A stretch of DNA of 64,000 nucleotides, from positions 1-64,000 of the forward strand of contig QVRM01001031.1 in NCBI GenBank assembly GCA_003439945.1, in the 5' to 3' direction. Shown here in pieces: positions 10,997 through 22,739 of the stretch. How positions within the stretch are numbered: position 1 is the stretch's first letter; the number at the start of each line of letters is the position of its first letter. Origin of the DNA: Dermanyssus gallinae. Taxonomy: Eukaryota > Arthropoda > Arachnida > Mesostigmata > Dermanyssidae. The position numbers and the translations under genes were made by a program. Under the pieces are notes generated by a model. It saw only the letters and a program-made list of their open reading frames with translations. It was not told the origin of the DNA and searched no databases.

Positions 10997-13925
10997 ATCG
11001 GGGACGACCAAAGTGGGGCGTGTGCATAGGCGTACGAACGAAGGAGCATGCCAAGCAGATTGTACTAGAACTAATCGATTACTATCTTATATGTGTTTAT
11101 AGCCCACCTGAACGGACCGTCCATCAAATAGTACAGGACATAGGTAATTGCATGGAAATCTGCACAAATGTAAATAAAAATATAATTATAGGTGGTGATT
11201 TTAACTGTGATTTGACAAAAGAAGGAGCCAGGCAAGAAAGTTTCAAAGCTGCGGTCAACGAACTTGGATTAAGCATTCATAATAAATGCAATGACCCAAC
11301 ATATTTTAGCTGAAACGGATACAGGGCGGTTGATATTGTTTTATCATCGATACCACAAACGGTCGAGGCTATCTTTGATCTTACCGTAATACAATCGGCA
11401 CACCGCAAGCACTGTCAAGTGGAGTTCCAATTGCACAGAAGACAAGAAACGGCGACACCTATAATCAATCGACCATCTCGCTCATTGGATGTCCATATAC
11501 TGGAACAAGCACTACAAATGGTCTACGGCACAGATGATATAAACTATGTTGAAAAAAACGATTAAGTGGTCTATCCACACTGGCTGCAAAACCAAAGAAC
11601 GTGAGACTGCAGAGACACAAGCCGTGGTTTGACAAGGAGTGTCGACAAATGAAGAAGGCGATCTGTCTGTATAAAGCCACAACGTCAACTAAACTTCTAC
11701 AACTGGCGGAATTAAAACGAATATTTAGATGAATGAAGAATGAAAAAAAAACGGCATTACGAGGATACAACAATGCATTAGGCTAATTTCGGAAAGCGTG
11801 CGGAAACCATGGCTACTTCTTCCAAGGAGACCAGTACCTTCAAACCCATTGATAAATGACGAAGAGTGGGTAGCCCACTTTACAAATCTATTTACGAGAC
11901 GCGTCATATTGCCAGATTAAGACCTTTTAGAAGAAATTGTTGATTTTACTGAAGACGAAGTCAAAACCGCAATTATATCGAAGCAAAACGGGAAATCAGC
12001 AGGGCCCAATCTTATTCTTAATGAACACCTGAAGTCTAATATTGACGCTTTATGCCCTATTGTGACAAAACTATACAATGAATGTGTTCGACAAGGCAAA
12101 ATTCCCGATGAGTGGCGGAAAAGCTATCTACAGCCTTTAATTTTTTTTTTTTTTTTAACGCTCTGACAACTACATTTTAGACGCTCGTAATGGGCTAAGT
12201 TGCCTGTGGCACGATAGCGTCTAAATGCATCTATCGTCATCGCGTTCTCGTACTGGAATTATATAGGCTTTCTCCAGCAGAGGTATGTAGCAGCAAGGCA
12301 ATGACAACCACGTCCAACAAATTCTACCAGCACGGCCAGGGCTCGAACTAGCGATGTTTTGCTAACCGTGGTTGCCATGGCAACGCCCCGTTTCGAACGG
12401 TGCGTTAGCCGCCTAAGCCACCGCCGCTACATATTTAAGCGAAAGGGAGATGCAACTGACCCAAAGAACTACAGGGGCATAGCACTTACAAGCGTCCTTT
12501 ACAAGATATTAATGTCGCTCATTGTTAATCGACTGTACCCGTGCGTAGAAGACAAAATTCCAGCAGAACAATACGGTTTTTTAAAGAGGCGATCGACGTC
12601 AGATGCAGTTGAGTTTGTTTTAAACTATCACAACGCCTTTCTAACAAGAAAATGACATACGCTGCGTTTTATAGATTTTCAAACTGCTTTCGATTGCCGG
12701 CCAAGGGATCGTTTATTAGACACTCTTCGCAAACGTTTTAACATAACAGGCCCCCTTTTAATCTTGTTCATAATATATTAGCGCACAATATAATTTGAGT
12801 GAAAAACGGCGACCACTATGTACAACGACCACTATGTGTTACACCCGTAACACAAACCATCGGGGTAGCCCAGGGAGACTCAGCTAGCCCATTTCTTTTT
12901 ATTTTGCACGTGACTGGACTCGCGGACTTACTGCGTAATCTTAAAGCCCATTTTGCATTTTATGCTGACGAAATAGTCATTTTAGGAAAATCTTGTAACC
13001 ATCTACAGTTTTCACCTCAACGAAACTGCTAAGTGGTGCGAAGAAAACAAGCTCAAGATTAACGCGGAAAAGTCACAGGTCTTACGCTTTAGCAGAGGAG
13101 GGTCATACGCGGCCAGGGATCATGATCTGTCAGTATATGGACAACCACTTAAATTAGTTAGCCACTTCTCGTATCTAGGCGTCACACTAACTCCCGGGCT
13201 CTCTTTTAGCAGACATATCGAAGAAATACAAGCAAAAGCTACGTCTGCAATGTTTTTGTTAGGCAATATGCACGATGTGGACGTAAAAACAGCTATAAAT
13301 TGCTTTAAAATCAAAGTACTCCCTGTAGCAACATACTGCCTTTCCACAATTGCACCATACCTAACCCTCAGCCATCTAAAAAGTCTAGACAAGCTAAAGG
13401 CCAGATATGTTAAGCGTGTTTTGCGGCTCCCTAAAGTGCGCGTCGGCAACACTTGCCTTAGAGATGTGCGGAGAGAGAACACTTATTGAAGACCTAGCAC
13501 TTAGTAACACACCATTTTCACCGCACATTCTAGACTCATATCGAGCCTACAGAGAAAACAGAAATTTAAAATTTGTAGCTGAGAATTATACTGATGGCCC
13601 GGCCTTTTCTTCACGTAGATGGAAAGGAGCCATGCAAAAGAACCGCTCGCTGATCTGCCGAATAACCTGGCACGGGTACCACCATTACATATGCATGAAG
13701 CCAAGCTGTTTTAATATTGAAGAATGTGTTTGTAGCTTTTGCGGAGAGTTTGATATTGGACGCTATCATATACTTATGTGCTCAGAAATTTGCGGAACGT
13801 CCTTATCATCCAAAGTTGAATTTATATTGTAAGACGAAAAAGTCACTTTGTGACACCTTGTGAAAATTGAATCAACTGTCTATCAATTTAGTGGTGAAAT
13901 AAATGCTGAATTGAAATATATATGG
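10993..13925 (+). pseudogene. LINE-A copy with APE endonuclease and RT, 5'-truncated and inactive
   Basis: This is the longest LINE-A copy. The N-terminal part is the apurinic-endonuclease-like domain: ICVYSPPE, IIIGGDFNCDL, a stop at 11311, AVDIVLSS, and SAH where SDH is expected. A linker gives SAGPNLILNEHLK and GKIPDEWRKSYLQP, then SINE-2 interrupts. The RT resumes with RKGDATDPKNYRGIALTS, EQYGFLKRRST, FIDFQTAFD, GVAQGDSASPFLFIL and FYADE (the second Asp of YADD is Glu). The C-terminus has KLKINAEKSQVLRFSRGG, SYLGVTLTP, CRITWHGYHHYICM and the knuckle CVCSFCGEFDIGRYHILMC, ending near 13830. The 3' region ends AATAAATGCTGAATTGAAATATA. Several stops and frameshifts make it dead. Clade assignment within the APE-bearing LINEs is left open. 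Confidence 0.85.
12141..12433 (-). mobile_element. SINE-2, tRNA-derived, inserted antisense in LINE-A
   Basis: Read on the minus strand, the element starts near TGTAGCGGCGGTGGCTTAGG and ends in A16. TGGCTTAGGCGG fits the Pol III A box and AGTTCGAGCCC fits the B box. The body contains CTCTGCTGGAGAAAGCC and ends CGTCTAAAATGTAGTTGTC before the A tail. A second copy lies at 28.75-29.03 kb. The insertion splits the LINE-A RT between KSYLQP and FKRKGD. No clear target duplication was seen. Confidence 0.85.
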
Positions 13926-14096
13926 CAAAAGAGAGAGATACTTACACTCCCGCCGCCCGCGTAGCTACGCGCGGACTTCTTGCAAGAGTGCCCGCCAGTC
14001 CGAATAGACAGGCCAGCGGCTCCCCCACCCTCTCCCCTATCGAGGTTCGGAATGGAGGTATCACACTACTTCTACCCGGCAATTAGACATATATAT

Positions 14097-15155
14097 AGAG
14101 TGTTTCAGGAATATTTGAAGCGCGATATATGGAATTGTAGAGCTTGTTAAAACAGATGTTTTTTCCAATGGAACATAGTCCCTGAGAAGTCTTGTTTCGG
14201 AGTGAGAGTGATATTACTACAATTTGTGACACAGGTGCTTTTGCCCGACATAGGAGTACAAAATGTGCAATGGCGAGGCAACTATTCCCTCTATACAGAA
14301 ACTAAGCACACCGTGGTATTCGCGCATTGAAGAGCATTTAAGGCCGGTCGGAAGATGCGGCAGAATTCGCGAAACATTAAGTTGTTTATTAGCTTTCACG
14401 CTAAATACCTTAAAATCATTACCCTACGACCACTCAGCGCATAACATATTCGGGCAAACTAACACATTCATGTCGATCATTTTGGTACTAAATCTATGTC
14501 AATGCGAGCTGTGGTTGCGGAGTAATTACGATTTTTCGGAGGGCATGCCCAGATTAAGTGCATGTAAAATGACTGTGTGGCGACGTTCACTACCGCCGAC
14601 GTGTCGCGCGACAGCCGCAGCGCGTCAATTTTTATGCACTTAATCTCGACATGTTCGCCGAAAATCGTCATCACTCCGCAACCACAGCTCGCATTGACAT
14701 AGATTTGGTACCAAAATGGTCGCCATGAAACGCGTGTTTGCCTGAATGTGTTTAGCTTTAGCGTAGGGTACTTATTTTGAGGTATTTGGCGTAAAAGCTA
14801 ATAAAATTTATTAATTAATTTTTGGCGAATTCTCTTCTAAGCGACCACGTCGCATCTTCTGGGCGGCCTTATATACTCTTCAGAAGAAACAGAATTTCTC
14901 ACAAACACGACGGTGTGCTTAGTTTCTGTATAGAAGGACTAGTTGCCTCGCCATTGCACATTTTGTGCTCCTATGTCGAGCAAAAACACAGTGTCACAAA
15001 TTGTAGTAATTTCACTCTCACTCCGAAACAAGACTTCTCAGAGACTATGTTCCATTGCAAAAAACATCTGTTTTAACGAGCTCTACAATTCCGTATATTG
15101 CAATATATATATATATATATATATATATATTTCAAATTTTCCTGAAACACCCTGT
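14097..15155. mobile_element. Mariner-like fold-back element, about 1.06 kb, nearly all inverted repeat
   Basis: The two halves are inverted copies around a centre near 14.62 kb. The left end reads GAGTGTTTCAGGAATATTTGAAG and the right end is the complement of ACAGGGTGTTTCAGGAAAATTTG. Inner landmarks also mirror: TGTAGAGCTTGTTAAAACAG, CTGAGAAGTCTTGTTTCGGAG, AAAATGTGCAATGGCGAGGC, and TCAATGCGAGCTGTGGTTGC close to the middle. Both outer ends adjoin TATATA, consistent with a TA target. The CAGGGTGT terminus recalls mariner-type elements. The right arm has acquired a (TA)n expansion at 15103-15131. The element has no open reading frame of its own, so it is non-autonomous. Confidence 0.8.
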
Positions 15156-15189
15156 ATATATGGGTTATTATGGATCTCTTTCTCTGTGA

Positions 15190-15425
15190 TGACAATTTCA
15201 ATTTCTTACTGCAAAAAGCAGGTCGCACGGTCTAGAGGCTCATTACAAATTTCACGCCGTTGTTGTCTTTTAGTTCTCTGTAAAAGTCTAAGGTTTGTGT
15301 ACTGAATGGTATTTTGTCCAGCACTAAATCTTCTACTAATGTGCACTTACGGCATAGTTCTAGTACAAGCGTCGCAGATGCGTTCTTTGGCAAACCCAAT
15401 TTGCGCTATACAAAATAAGATTTTA
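15190..15425 (-). pseudogene. LINE-A C-terminal fragment
   Basis: The minus strand reads RKLGLPKNASATLVLELCRK, then TLVEDLVLDKIPFSTQTLDFYREL and VKFVMSL before a stop. This aligns with the region after the RT in the LINE-A copies at 13.4 and 40.7 kb (LGLPRNASTTLAMELCQE, VEDLILDKYVFSP). The zinc-knuckle end is missing because the fold-back element borders it on the left. Confidence 0.75.
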
Positions 15426-15571
15426 TATTATCTATCCCCGTAAGGTCTGTCATTGTGAAATAAGGGGTAATGGTGTGAAAACAGGATTTTAGAATAAGAA
15501 CAGTTTTAATTCTAAGTTAGTCCGCGCGATTTTTAGTTCTACGCCAATAGCATCGTCCACTAGAATAGTTT

Positions 15572-15633
15572 CCGGCTGTTCTTTAGTGCCTTGCTAAAGA
15601 CACTGTTCTTTAGTGGCACTAAAGAACAGCCGG
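15572..15633. repeat. Perfect 19-bp inverted repeat with 24-base loop
   Basis: CCGGCTGTTCTTTAGTGCC at 15572-15590 is exactly complementary to 15615-15633. The loop carries further copies of the CTTTAG words, so alternative pairings exist. It lies in a gene-free stretch (15.43-16.04 kb) with no other recognised feature. Confidence 0.9.
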
Positions 15634-15730
15634 GGAGTCACCAGTGTTCCTCGATAGCAAACGCGATTAACGAGTTCAACATTTACTCCCCCAATCATAA
15701 AGAACCGGTCGTCTGCCCGTGTATTAATTC

Positions 15731-16180
15731 GTGGAGTTGCTACACGGACCTAATATGAATACTCCACACACTAGGAAGAACTCTGGATACACAATACACT
15801 TGAAAATAAGGTCCACACGATTTACCTGCATCTGCGTTAGAGTAATGTTTTCGGTGATAACTTATTTGCAAACATTCCTACTGCAACGTTGGCTGTGTTA
15901 CCAGTGCCTGTACACTCAAGAGAGTACAAAGAGGCTAATGACGAAACATCTACAGCTCGGTATAATTACGTATATACCTGTCACAAGACTTCAAATGTAG
16001 CTTCAGATGATCTGTTGTACGAGCGCCTATGGGTAACCTCAAAGTACCGTTAGCAGTAGGCCAGCGCTAGCCAAAAACCGAATAAAGTCAGGGAGAAAAT
16101 GGGGAAGGATGGCAAAACTAGTTAGAGTGTAAGGCTGCCAAAAACTACCGGGACCAACGTGGGACACGTTCCTTCGAGAG
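15731..16180. other. No recognisable feature
   Basis: An open frame of about 89 codons at 15731-16000 has no motif I recognise and no good coding signal. I treat it as chance. Confidence 0.45.
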
Positions 16181-17960
16181 CGCACCGTATAGGCAAGTTC
16201 AGCAACAACAACAAGAACAATAACAGCAACAACAACAACATCAACATCAACAATTGGAAACCCCGCAACCGGGCCAGCAACTCTAATTCCGGCAGGCTCA
16301 ACGGAGTGAGCACGAAGCAAAAGAAGCTTCATGGGAGGGAGGAAATAGGACAATCTTCAGTTTAGGAGACTATGATAAAGTATGTAGAAGCCACATTGCA
16401 GCACTACGAGGCATCTCAAGCCAATCGTCGCCGCGCTTCACCAGTAATACGACGACACCTCGCGTCACAATGTGGAACATTGAAGGCGTAGGTTCGGAGG
16501 TTGACTCTTTATTTAACGGCAGCTTTGACAGAATAAATGTAGTCATTTTGAAGGAATCATTTGCTACGAAATATGTTAATGTTCGTGGATTTTATGACGC
16601 CACTGTTTATGAAACGTGCAGTGGCTAGTGTTTCTGTATTGTTGTGCCAGCTGTTTAAAAATGTTAGACTGGCTGTCATGGCAGAGGATGATACTGTGGC
16701 CATAGACACACATCAGTGTCTAATCGTGGCCATGCGTAGTAGTAACAGTGAGTGCCGTACCGCAGACACGACCGAGGGCCTTGAAAGCAAGCTTTGTTCT
16801 GCGTTTGCAAGAGTTTCTTGCAATCAACTAATCATACTTGCTGCAGATCTCAACTGCTGCCTGAATGTATTGTCTCCAGGAACAGCTGCGCTCATGAATG
16901 TTTTCCAACACTATAGTCTCTGTAAGTGTAGTAACCCGCGAACTGTCACACCTCCAGTGAACCACTACCCAAAAACTCGAACCGTCTCTATTGACGTTTC
17001 GTTGACTACGCCAGTTACCACTTCTAGCAAACGAGGTGTCCCTATAAAAATTAAAATTTAGTTGCTGTTGAAGGGCTTCGCGGAATGAAGTCCTAGCTGA
17101 TTAGATCTCAGGCGTTATCTTATACAATATCATTAACTCCTTGTCGACCGTAGTGGTAAAGTCACTTCGTAAATCGCAGCATTTCAAATGAAGCTCCGCC
17201 GCATAGTTTGATCAAGAATGTTACAAACGTCACCAACATCTGCCATCGGAACGACCCTACTTCGCCGCTTAGACCGTGCAGGTGGTTCGAAGTTGCTACA
17301 ATTTCTAGACACTGTTCTTCATGAACATTTCGAGGAAATGTTACCTCCACTAATACAGTTTCTCTGGATGTACCAATTGCAGTAAAACATGATAAATCTT
17401 CAAATTCTCTAGTAGCTTCTCTAGAGTTACCTATTAATTACAGCGAGTAGATAAGTGAAGCCTTGGGTCCGGAACTTATCCGAAACGAACACCATAAAAG
17501 CGGTTCTTCTATTTGACCTATTCGCCTTGCAGTTTTCAACAGATGCCTAGATAAGGGAAAATGCCCTGGAAACATCGCAGGAATGCTATTTAAGTTCATT
17601 TTAAAGGGACAAGTTGATCCTGCTGATGCCCGACCCTGGTGGGCATTGCGAAGAAGAGTTACATATATAAGATGTTAGCATCGATGCTCACAACACGAAT
17701 CTAGACAATCCCTCGTAAACGCAGCATAAGCCCATAAGAGAAAGTCGGCTACAACAGCATGCGCGGAATTGTTATTCAAAGTGAAGAAAACCCTGAAACG
17801 TCACAGTTTACCAGAAAGGTTTCCATATGCCTCGCTTTTGATGCTGCTTCACGTAATGCTTTACTTCAAAAGCTCGCCAATGCAGGTGAGACCCCAAGAC
17901 ACTAATCTTAATCGCCAGCGTTTCGAGGCAAACACAATAGTTCCCGACGACGCAAGGAAC
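16180..17960 (+). pseudogene. LINE-B: ORF1 tail, APE endonuclease and start of RT, decayed
   Basis: An Asn-rich tract (16200-16255) precedes a short basic ORF1-like tail. ORF2 starts with VTMWNIEGV, a typical APE N-terminus, then DRINVVILKESFATKY and RGFYDATVYETCSG before a frame loss. The open segment 16561-17061 holds LIILAADLNC, where GDxN is expected, so a catalytic position is altered. Further on, ALGPELIRNEHHK, FNRCLDKGKCPGNI and FKFILKG match the linker and first RT motifs, and TACAELLFKVKKTLKR resembles the segment before the first catalytic Asp. The copy fades near 17.95 kb before any YADD. Stops at many places show it is inactive. Confidence 0.6.
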
Positions 17961-18333
17961 ACGACAAATAATATGATACGGCATTATAATGTATGCCGTT
18001 GATATCTTCATGTTTAGTCGTGTCAAGTAGAGACGCAGAGAAGCATATGCACACGTGGGGGGTACTGCATTAACAACGGCTTTGAGATTCACACTGAAAA
18101 GTGTTGCGCTTTTATAGCTCAATCCGCCACGATTAGAGGCGGAATGAGTATTATACTCAGTCTCAGACATAAACGACGTGATACTGGTAGCGAAAACTGA
18201 TAAGGAGCACTAAAGATTCTAATACTTCAACACTGCTTCACGACTTAACGTCGCTTCGTACGCGTGTTGAAACAATCTTCTTAGTGTCCAGTGTAGCGCA
18301 CGTGGTACAATATTCTAAGTATATCTCGTTTTG

Positions 18334-18355
18334 TATATATATATATATATATATA
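18334..18355. repeat. (AT)n microsatellite
   Basis: Eleven AT units lie just beyond the 3' side of the R1-like fragment. Confidence 0.93.
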
Positions 18356-18394
18356 ATTGTTTTTTGATTCGACAGAGTGCAGTCGTGTTTTCGT

Positions 18395-18680
18395 TGGCTC
18401 CCATCTATGAGCATTATGGCCTCACTTTTTGAGGAGCCATCTTCAGCCCGGGCTCGTCTATCCAGTCCTCAATCACTTTTAGCGCAGCGTTGGCTGTCTC
18501 CTCGAGGTGGTTCACCGTTCGCGCCTGTATCATGAGTGCTAGGTCGTCTGCATAGGCTACAAGCTCCGATTCCTGGGTCATATACGGAAGGCAAAGGACG
18601 TCGGCGTATGCTAGATTTTAGAGTAGAGAGCCTAAAATCGAGCCCTGCGGCACTCCGGCCGTCATCGCAAATCGTCTACG
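18395..18680 (-). pseudogene. R1-like LINE reverse-transcriptase core fragment
   Basis: The minus strand reads AGVPQGSILGSLL, a stop, NLAYADVLCLP, then SELVAYADDLALMIQARTVN and LEETANAALKVIEDWIDEPGLKMAPQKV. GVPQGS-x-LG, AYADDLAL and a GLxMAPxK motif are the RT signature of R1-type LINEs. The YADD catalytic box is intact in this copy, but it is flanked by a stop upstream and one immediately downstream. No endonuclease part was found next to it. Confidence 0.8.
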
Positions 18681-18989
18681 AGAAACTACTCATATCAAGA
18701 TCGCCACCGACAGAGCACTTAAAGCGATTAATGAAATTGCACGGCTCCTACTTCAAACTACCCACGGGAATCGGGCGGAAAAGACGATTGCTCACTAATT
18801 GTAGGAGAACAAGACACTGTTTGGTTCACCCGTGTAGATGCAGCACGCAACCGCAATCCTGACGCAACAAAGATATACTGCGGAGAAGGATAGAAAAGGG
18901 CTGCGCTGAGAATCATTAGCAGTTATAGGACGGTGGTACAGTTCGTACTATGGGATCTCAAGGTCGACAAACGAGAAGCTTTTCGGCTC

Positions 18990-19330
18990 TCTGACTGTGT
19001 ACTCTCAATGCCCGGGTGACTGTGTTCGACTTGCAAGTGTCACTCTAGGTACTTTTTACCCAGTTGCGGCTACACTCACCGTGAAGTATATCTTCAATGC
19101 TATGAGCGCCGGACATGTTGAGACATCTTGGGGTTCGCCGCGAGTCCTTGTGACTCTCAGCTGGTATGGTTTATCTACCCTACACAGCGCTATGTATTCT
19201 CAAAGAGCATCGTTCAAAGAAAATTTGGTCAACAACAGGGATCGAACCGGCGGCACTTCGGTAGATGACAAGCATGACTAGCGCACTAGTCCCTTGCCGT
19301 AACCGTGTGGCAGTGTCAGCGACTACCACT
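18990..19330 (-). mobile_element. Possible SINE-3 with tRNA-like head
   Basis: On the minus strand the head contains CCGGTTCGATCCCTG (B box GGTTCGATCCC at 19238-19248). About 45 bases upstream lies ACGGCAAGGGACTAGTGCG, a weak A-box candidate. A non-tRNA body follows toward 18990. The T-arm stem does not pair well, so this is not a functional tRNA gene. It is the only copy of this type in the window, so the boundaries are guesses. Confidence 0.45.
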
Positions 19331-22300
19331 TAGTAGCACCGTGCTATGCTTGTTCTCCCTTTGTTTTACTTCTTTTTTAGTGCAATTCTTCTTTACTTTA
19401 TTTTTTGTGCAATTGAACGCTTCGGCGCTTGTTGCGGCATAAGCATATCGAAATTTGTCATTTCCGGTCAAGATAAGCCACCTGATTTGCTGGATATATA
19501 ACGACTGAGGGCGGTAACCATCAAGAACAATATGACCAAGTCAGACAGCATTACGGCAGAGGCGGCCCCATCATCAAGGCCCAAAGGTGAGATGGAGTGC
19601 ACTGCCACCGGCGACGGCCGACGGCCGCGACGTGTTATCACACGATCGCGTTGGCTGCAAGCGGCGCAGGCAATCTGATATTGCAGATATAAAAAGCGAA
19701 CAACGCGGGCTAGTGAACGCCGAGGGATTCACCAAAGCGGTTTCTGCGCCGCCGACAATTTACTAAGGTTCGTTGTGACATGGAAGCAGGGACCATCAAT
19801 TTGTTTAGGGTTACCTTTTGAAGACAACCAACTTTCGGGTCGGATACTATATTCTTTTCTGAAAGTTCAATGCTTACAATCATCAAGGAGATCTACGCCG
19901 TGTCACCAGGCTGCAAAATTGCTGGTGATATACAGTCAATTGCGGTCTGGATAACAGATTTACCGAGTATAAATGCACTACTCCGTGTGCCAAGCTTAGC
20001 AAATTGTCCCGTTTCGGCTGTCTGCCCTGCCGTTACCCCATTTACTGCTAGGATCGGGGAAGTCAGCTCAATGATCCCCGATGGCGAGATTGCCCTCGGT
20101 GGATTTTGCCAGCAGCGGGGTTGATTCGCAGGTCGTGCTACCCAAACCCATCAGAAGAACAAACGCGGTTGCAGGTCCCTTACGGGCAGAACCCACCGTT
20201 CCCGCCGCCCCAAAAAAGACCCCGAGAATAAATAAGTCTCGCCGGAGCGCCATACCGGTTCGTGGTTCTCGGAGATGGCTGACCTCCTGCAGGGAATCAG
20301 GTTGAGCCGGACGGTCGCACTGGTGTGAGTTCCCGCTTAAATTTCCTAGATTGCAAGTTAAATCTGGCTCTTTAAACAGTTCCTTTTTGCATTTAAAAGA
20401 TGCCAAATTGTTATAATTCGCCGCGTCACTGTGTTAGATAGTAGACTAATAGAACCATGTAATAGATGGTTTCTTCCGAAATTTCCCTCAGGATAGCAAG
20501 CGTACAATTTTAGTTTTGTCCCGTAAAGCGAATGATTAGAGGTATTGGGGCGTATATAGCCTCAACCTATTCTCAAACTTTTAATGGGTGTGAGTGTTCT
20601 TTCTCAATTGAAGAACGCTGTTAAATAACTATGCTTAGTGGGCCATTTTTGGTAAGCAGAACTGGCGCTGCGGGTTGAACCAATTGTTTGAACCTCCGTT
20701 ACTAATTAGATCGGCAGTGTTGAGATCTTTGAAGAACGCGTTGCTCCCTCTGATGGGGATGCTTTCCGTGGTGGGCAAGTTAAAAGGTCTCGCCATACAA
20801 ATCACAGGGGCAACAGGTATTACCAGATGCTCGCTAGCCCGCATCGGTGCAGTCGGACCCTTACGGAGTCCCCTGCATACCGACACATAACAATCCAGCA
20901 CGGAGGGGTTACCCATAATAGTGACGACCAGTCAGAGCCCTTAAACCCTCGGTTCTCCGCGGATGGGTTAGTAAGCGTTATTCAAGCTATCACTCGTAGA
21001 CAAGAATACGCGTAGACAAACAGCCAAATAGTTCACTAAGATCCTGCTGTCAGCAGAGAACAACGACGCACTGCCTGGCTTTCCCTGTTCTCCTTTGCCC
21101 CCGTTATCCTCCGCCTTACCGATGGCAAAACCTCCGTCACTTTACGGAGACGGATTTATCAATGCAGACGTCTCCTGTGCTTTTGGTAGCCATCTACATA
21201 CCGGAAAGATGCGAGGCCGATTTTTCAAGCTGCATGTGCTCAATCCGTCACATTTTTTAAAAATAAATTGAGTGTTTGGTGACTCATTGAGTATTGTGTG
21301 CATTCGCACACAGTTGTACACAAAGTATATGACAAAAGTAACAACCATCACATTGTAATACCATCACACGTGGCCAAAGAAGACGAACCAGCGTCTCATT
21401 GCAATTTTGTTGGGTGGATCGTAACGGGCAAGAGCGCACTCCCAAAGGTGATTTGAAACGCCTCTGGTGAAATCAGAAAAATAGTGGCACTTGACTCCGT
21501 GCACGTTCAATCACTCGGCTTGAACGAACATTGTCTTTTCCGTCGTAAGGCAATGGCTATGAACTTCGCCATGAACTTATTGTACGTAAAACGGATAGAG
21601 GCCGAGGATGATAGAGTCTGCTCTTGGGTTGTAGGGGACGAAATAAAACGACTTTTCTCTTCTTTAGTCGGTTAGAATTTCTCACCTGAGGGTTTGAATA
21701 GAATTATAGGTTACTTTGCCGGGAAAGTGGTATTTTTAAGCTGACCCGCTAATTCATATCTATGACGTCGCCTGTTCTTGGTAGTGGGTTTTAATCTTGT
21801 TTGCTAATGATGCTAAGTTCTTGGTAGTGAATAAACAAATCGCTTTGCCCCACTTCCTTGCCTCCCTATATAACTACGTTAGGCTTAATCCTGAGTTCTT
21901 GGATGGTCATAGAATGGCGTTCAGTTCTATGCTTTCGTTTCGTTGGTGACGATGCGCCGCCCTGCCAAAGCGAAGTGTTGCGAGAGTGACAAGGACGATG
22001 GGTGGTGTTTGCTCGTATTTGCCTGGTGAGCGATGTCGTTAGTGCGACGTACTATCGACGCCCTATGTACTAGCATAATCGCGTGAGCAAAATCTGAGTG
22101 TGTGTGCATGTCTGTGAGTAGACGAAGCCTATAGGCAAACTCGCCTCGTCGCACTTGCTAGTTCGTCGTTTGGCCTTGCTGATGTCAGAGCTGTGGAGCA
22201 CTTGGAGCTGGCATTTCAATAACTCGAATATTTTTGCCGACCGCCAAATCCGATCGTTAGTGGCGTGCGTTCGCCCTATAGCGTTTTGCAAACCGTGGGC

Positions 22301-22739
22301 CGTACCTGGACGACAGATACTCAGGATGTAGTTTACTTCTTTTATTGTTGTCGCAGTGTGTCGCTAGAGCCTAGTTTCGCAGTCACGCAAGCCAAGCAGC
22401 ATAGCTACAGAATGACTTCGAGCTAGTATGAGCTTACAATTTTCTGCCGGTGTTTGAGGCGCTCGGTGCTCCGAGCCGTCACGCCATTTCTTTGCAGTGT
22501 CGACGATGAGCGACTGGTGAGCGCCACGCAAGTTGGAAGGCTTCTTGGCCAGCATTTATTATTTTACCGGTACCACTACGAGGCAGCGCCCTGCATCACT
22601 TTTTCTTAACAATTTAAATAATGCGTGTTCTGGTATATACATACGTTTTATTGTTTAATATATACTAATGCGATTATGAATGAATATACAAGTATGCATA
22701 TATAAGGAACCTTCTTATTTAGAGCTTACAAATTGCACT
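19331..22739. other. No recognisable gene; unassigned sequence
   Basis: Several open frames occur (for example 19870-20124, 20081-20305, 20675-20890, 21484-21675), but none carries a motif I recognise. The segment around 20.1-20.3 kb reads as basic, Pro- and Arg-rich (PKPIRRTNAV, PAAPKKTPRINKSRRSAIPV), which would suit a LINE ORF1 but proves nothing. The 21.9-22.6 kb part is less AT-rich and has no named feature. Confidence 0.4.

Noticed and set aside
18997..19281. 94-codon plus-strand frame as a protein
   Set aside because: It overlaps the SINE-like tRNA head on the other strand and has no recognisable domain.
19230..19320. A tRNA gene on the minus strand
   Set aside because: The B box is perfect, but the T stem and acceptor stem do not pair.
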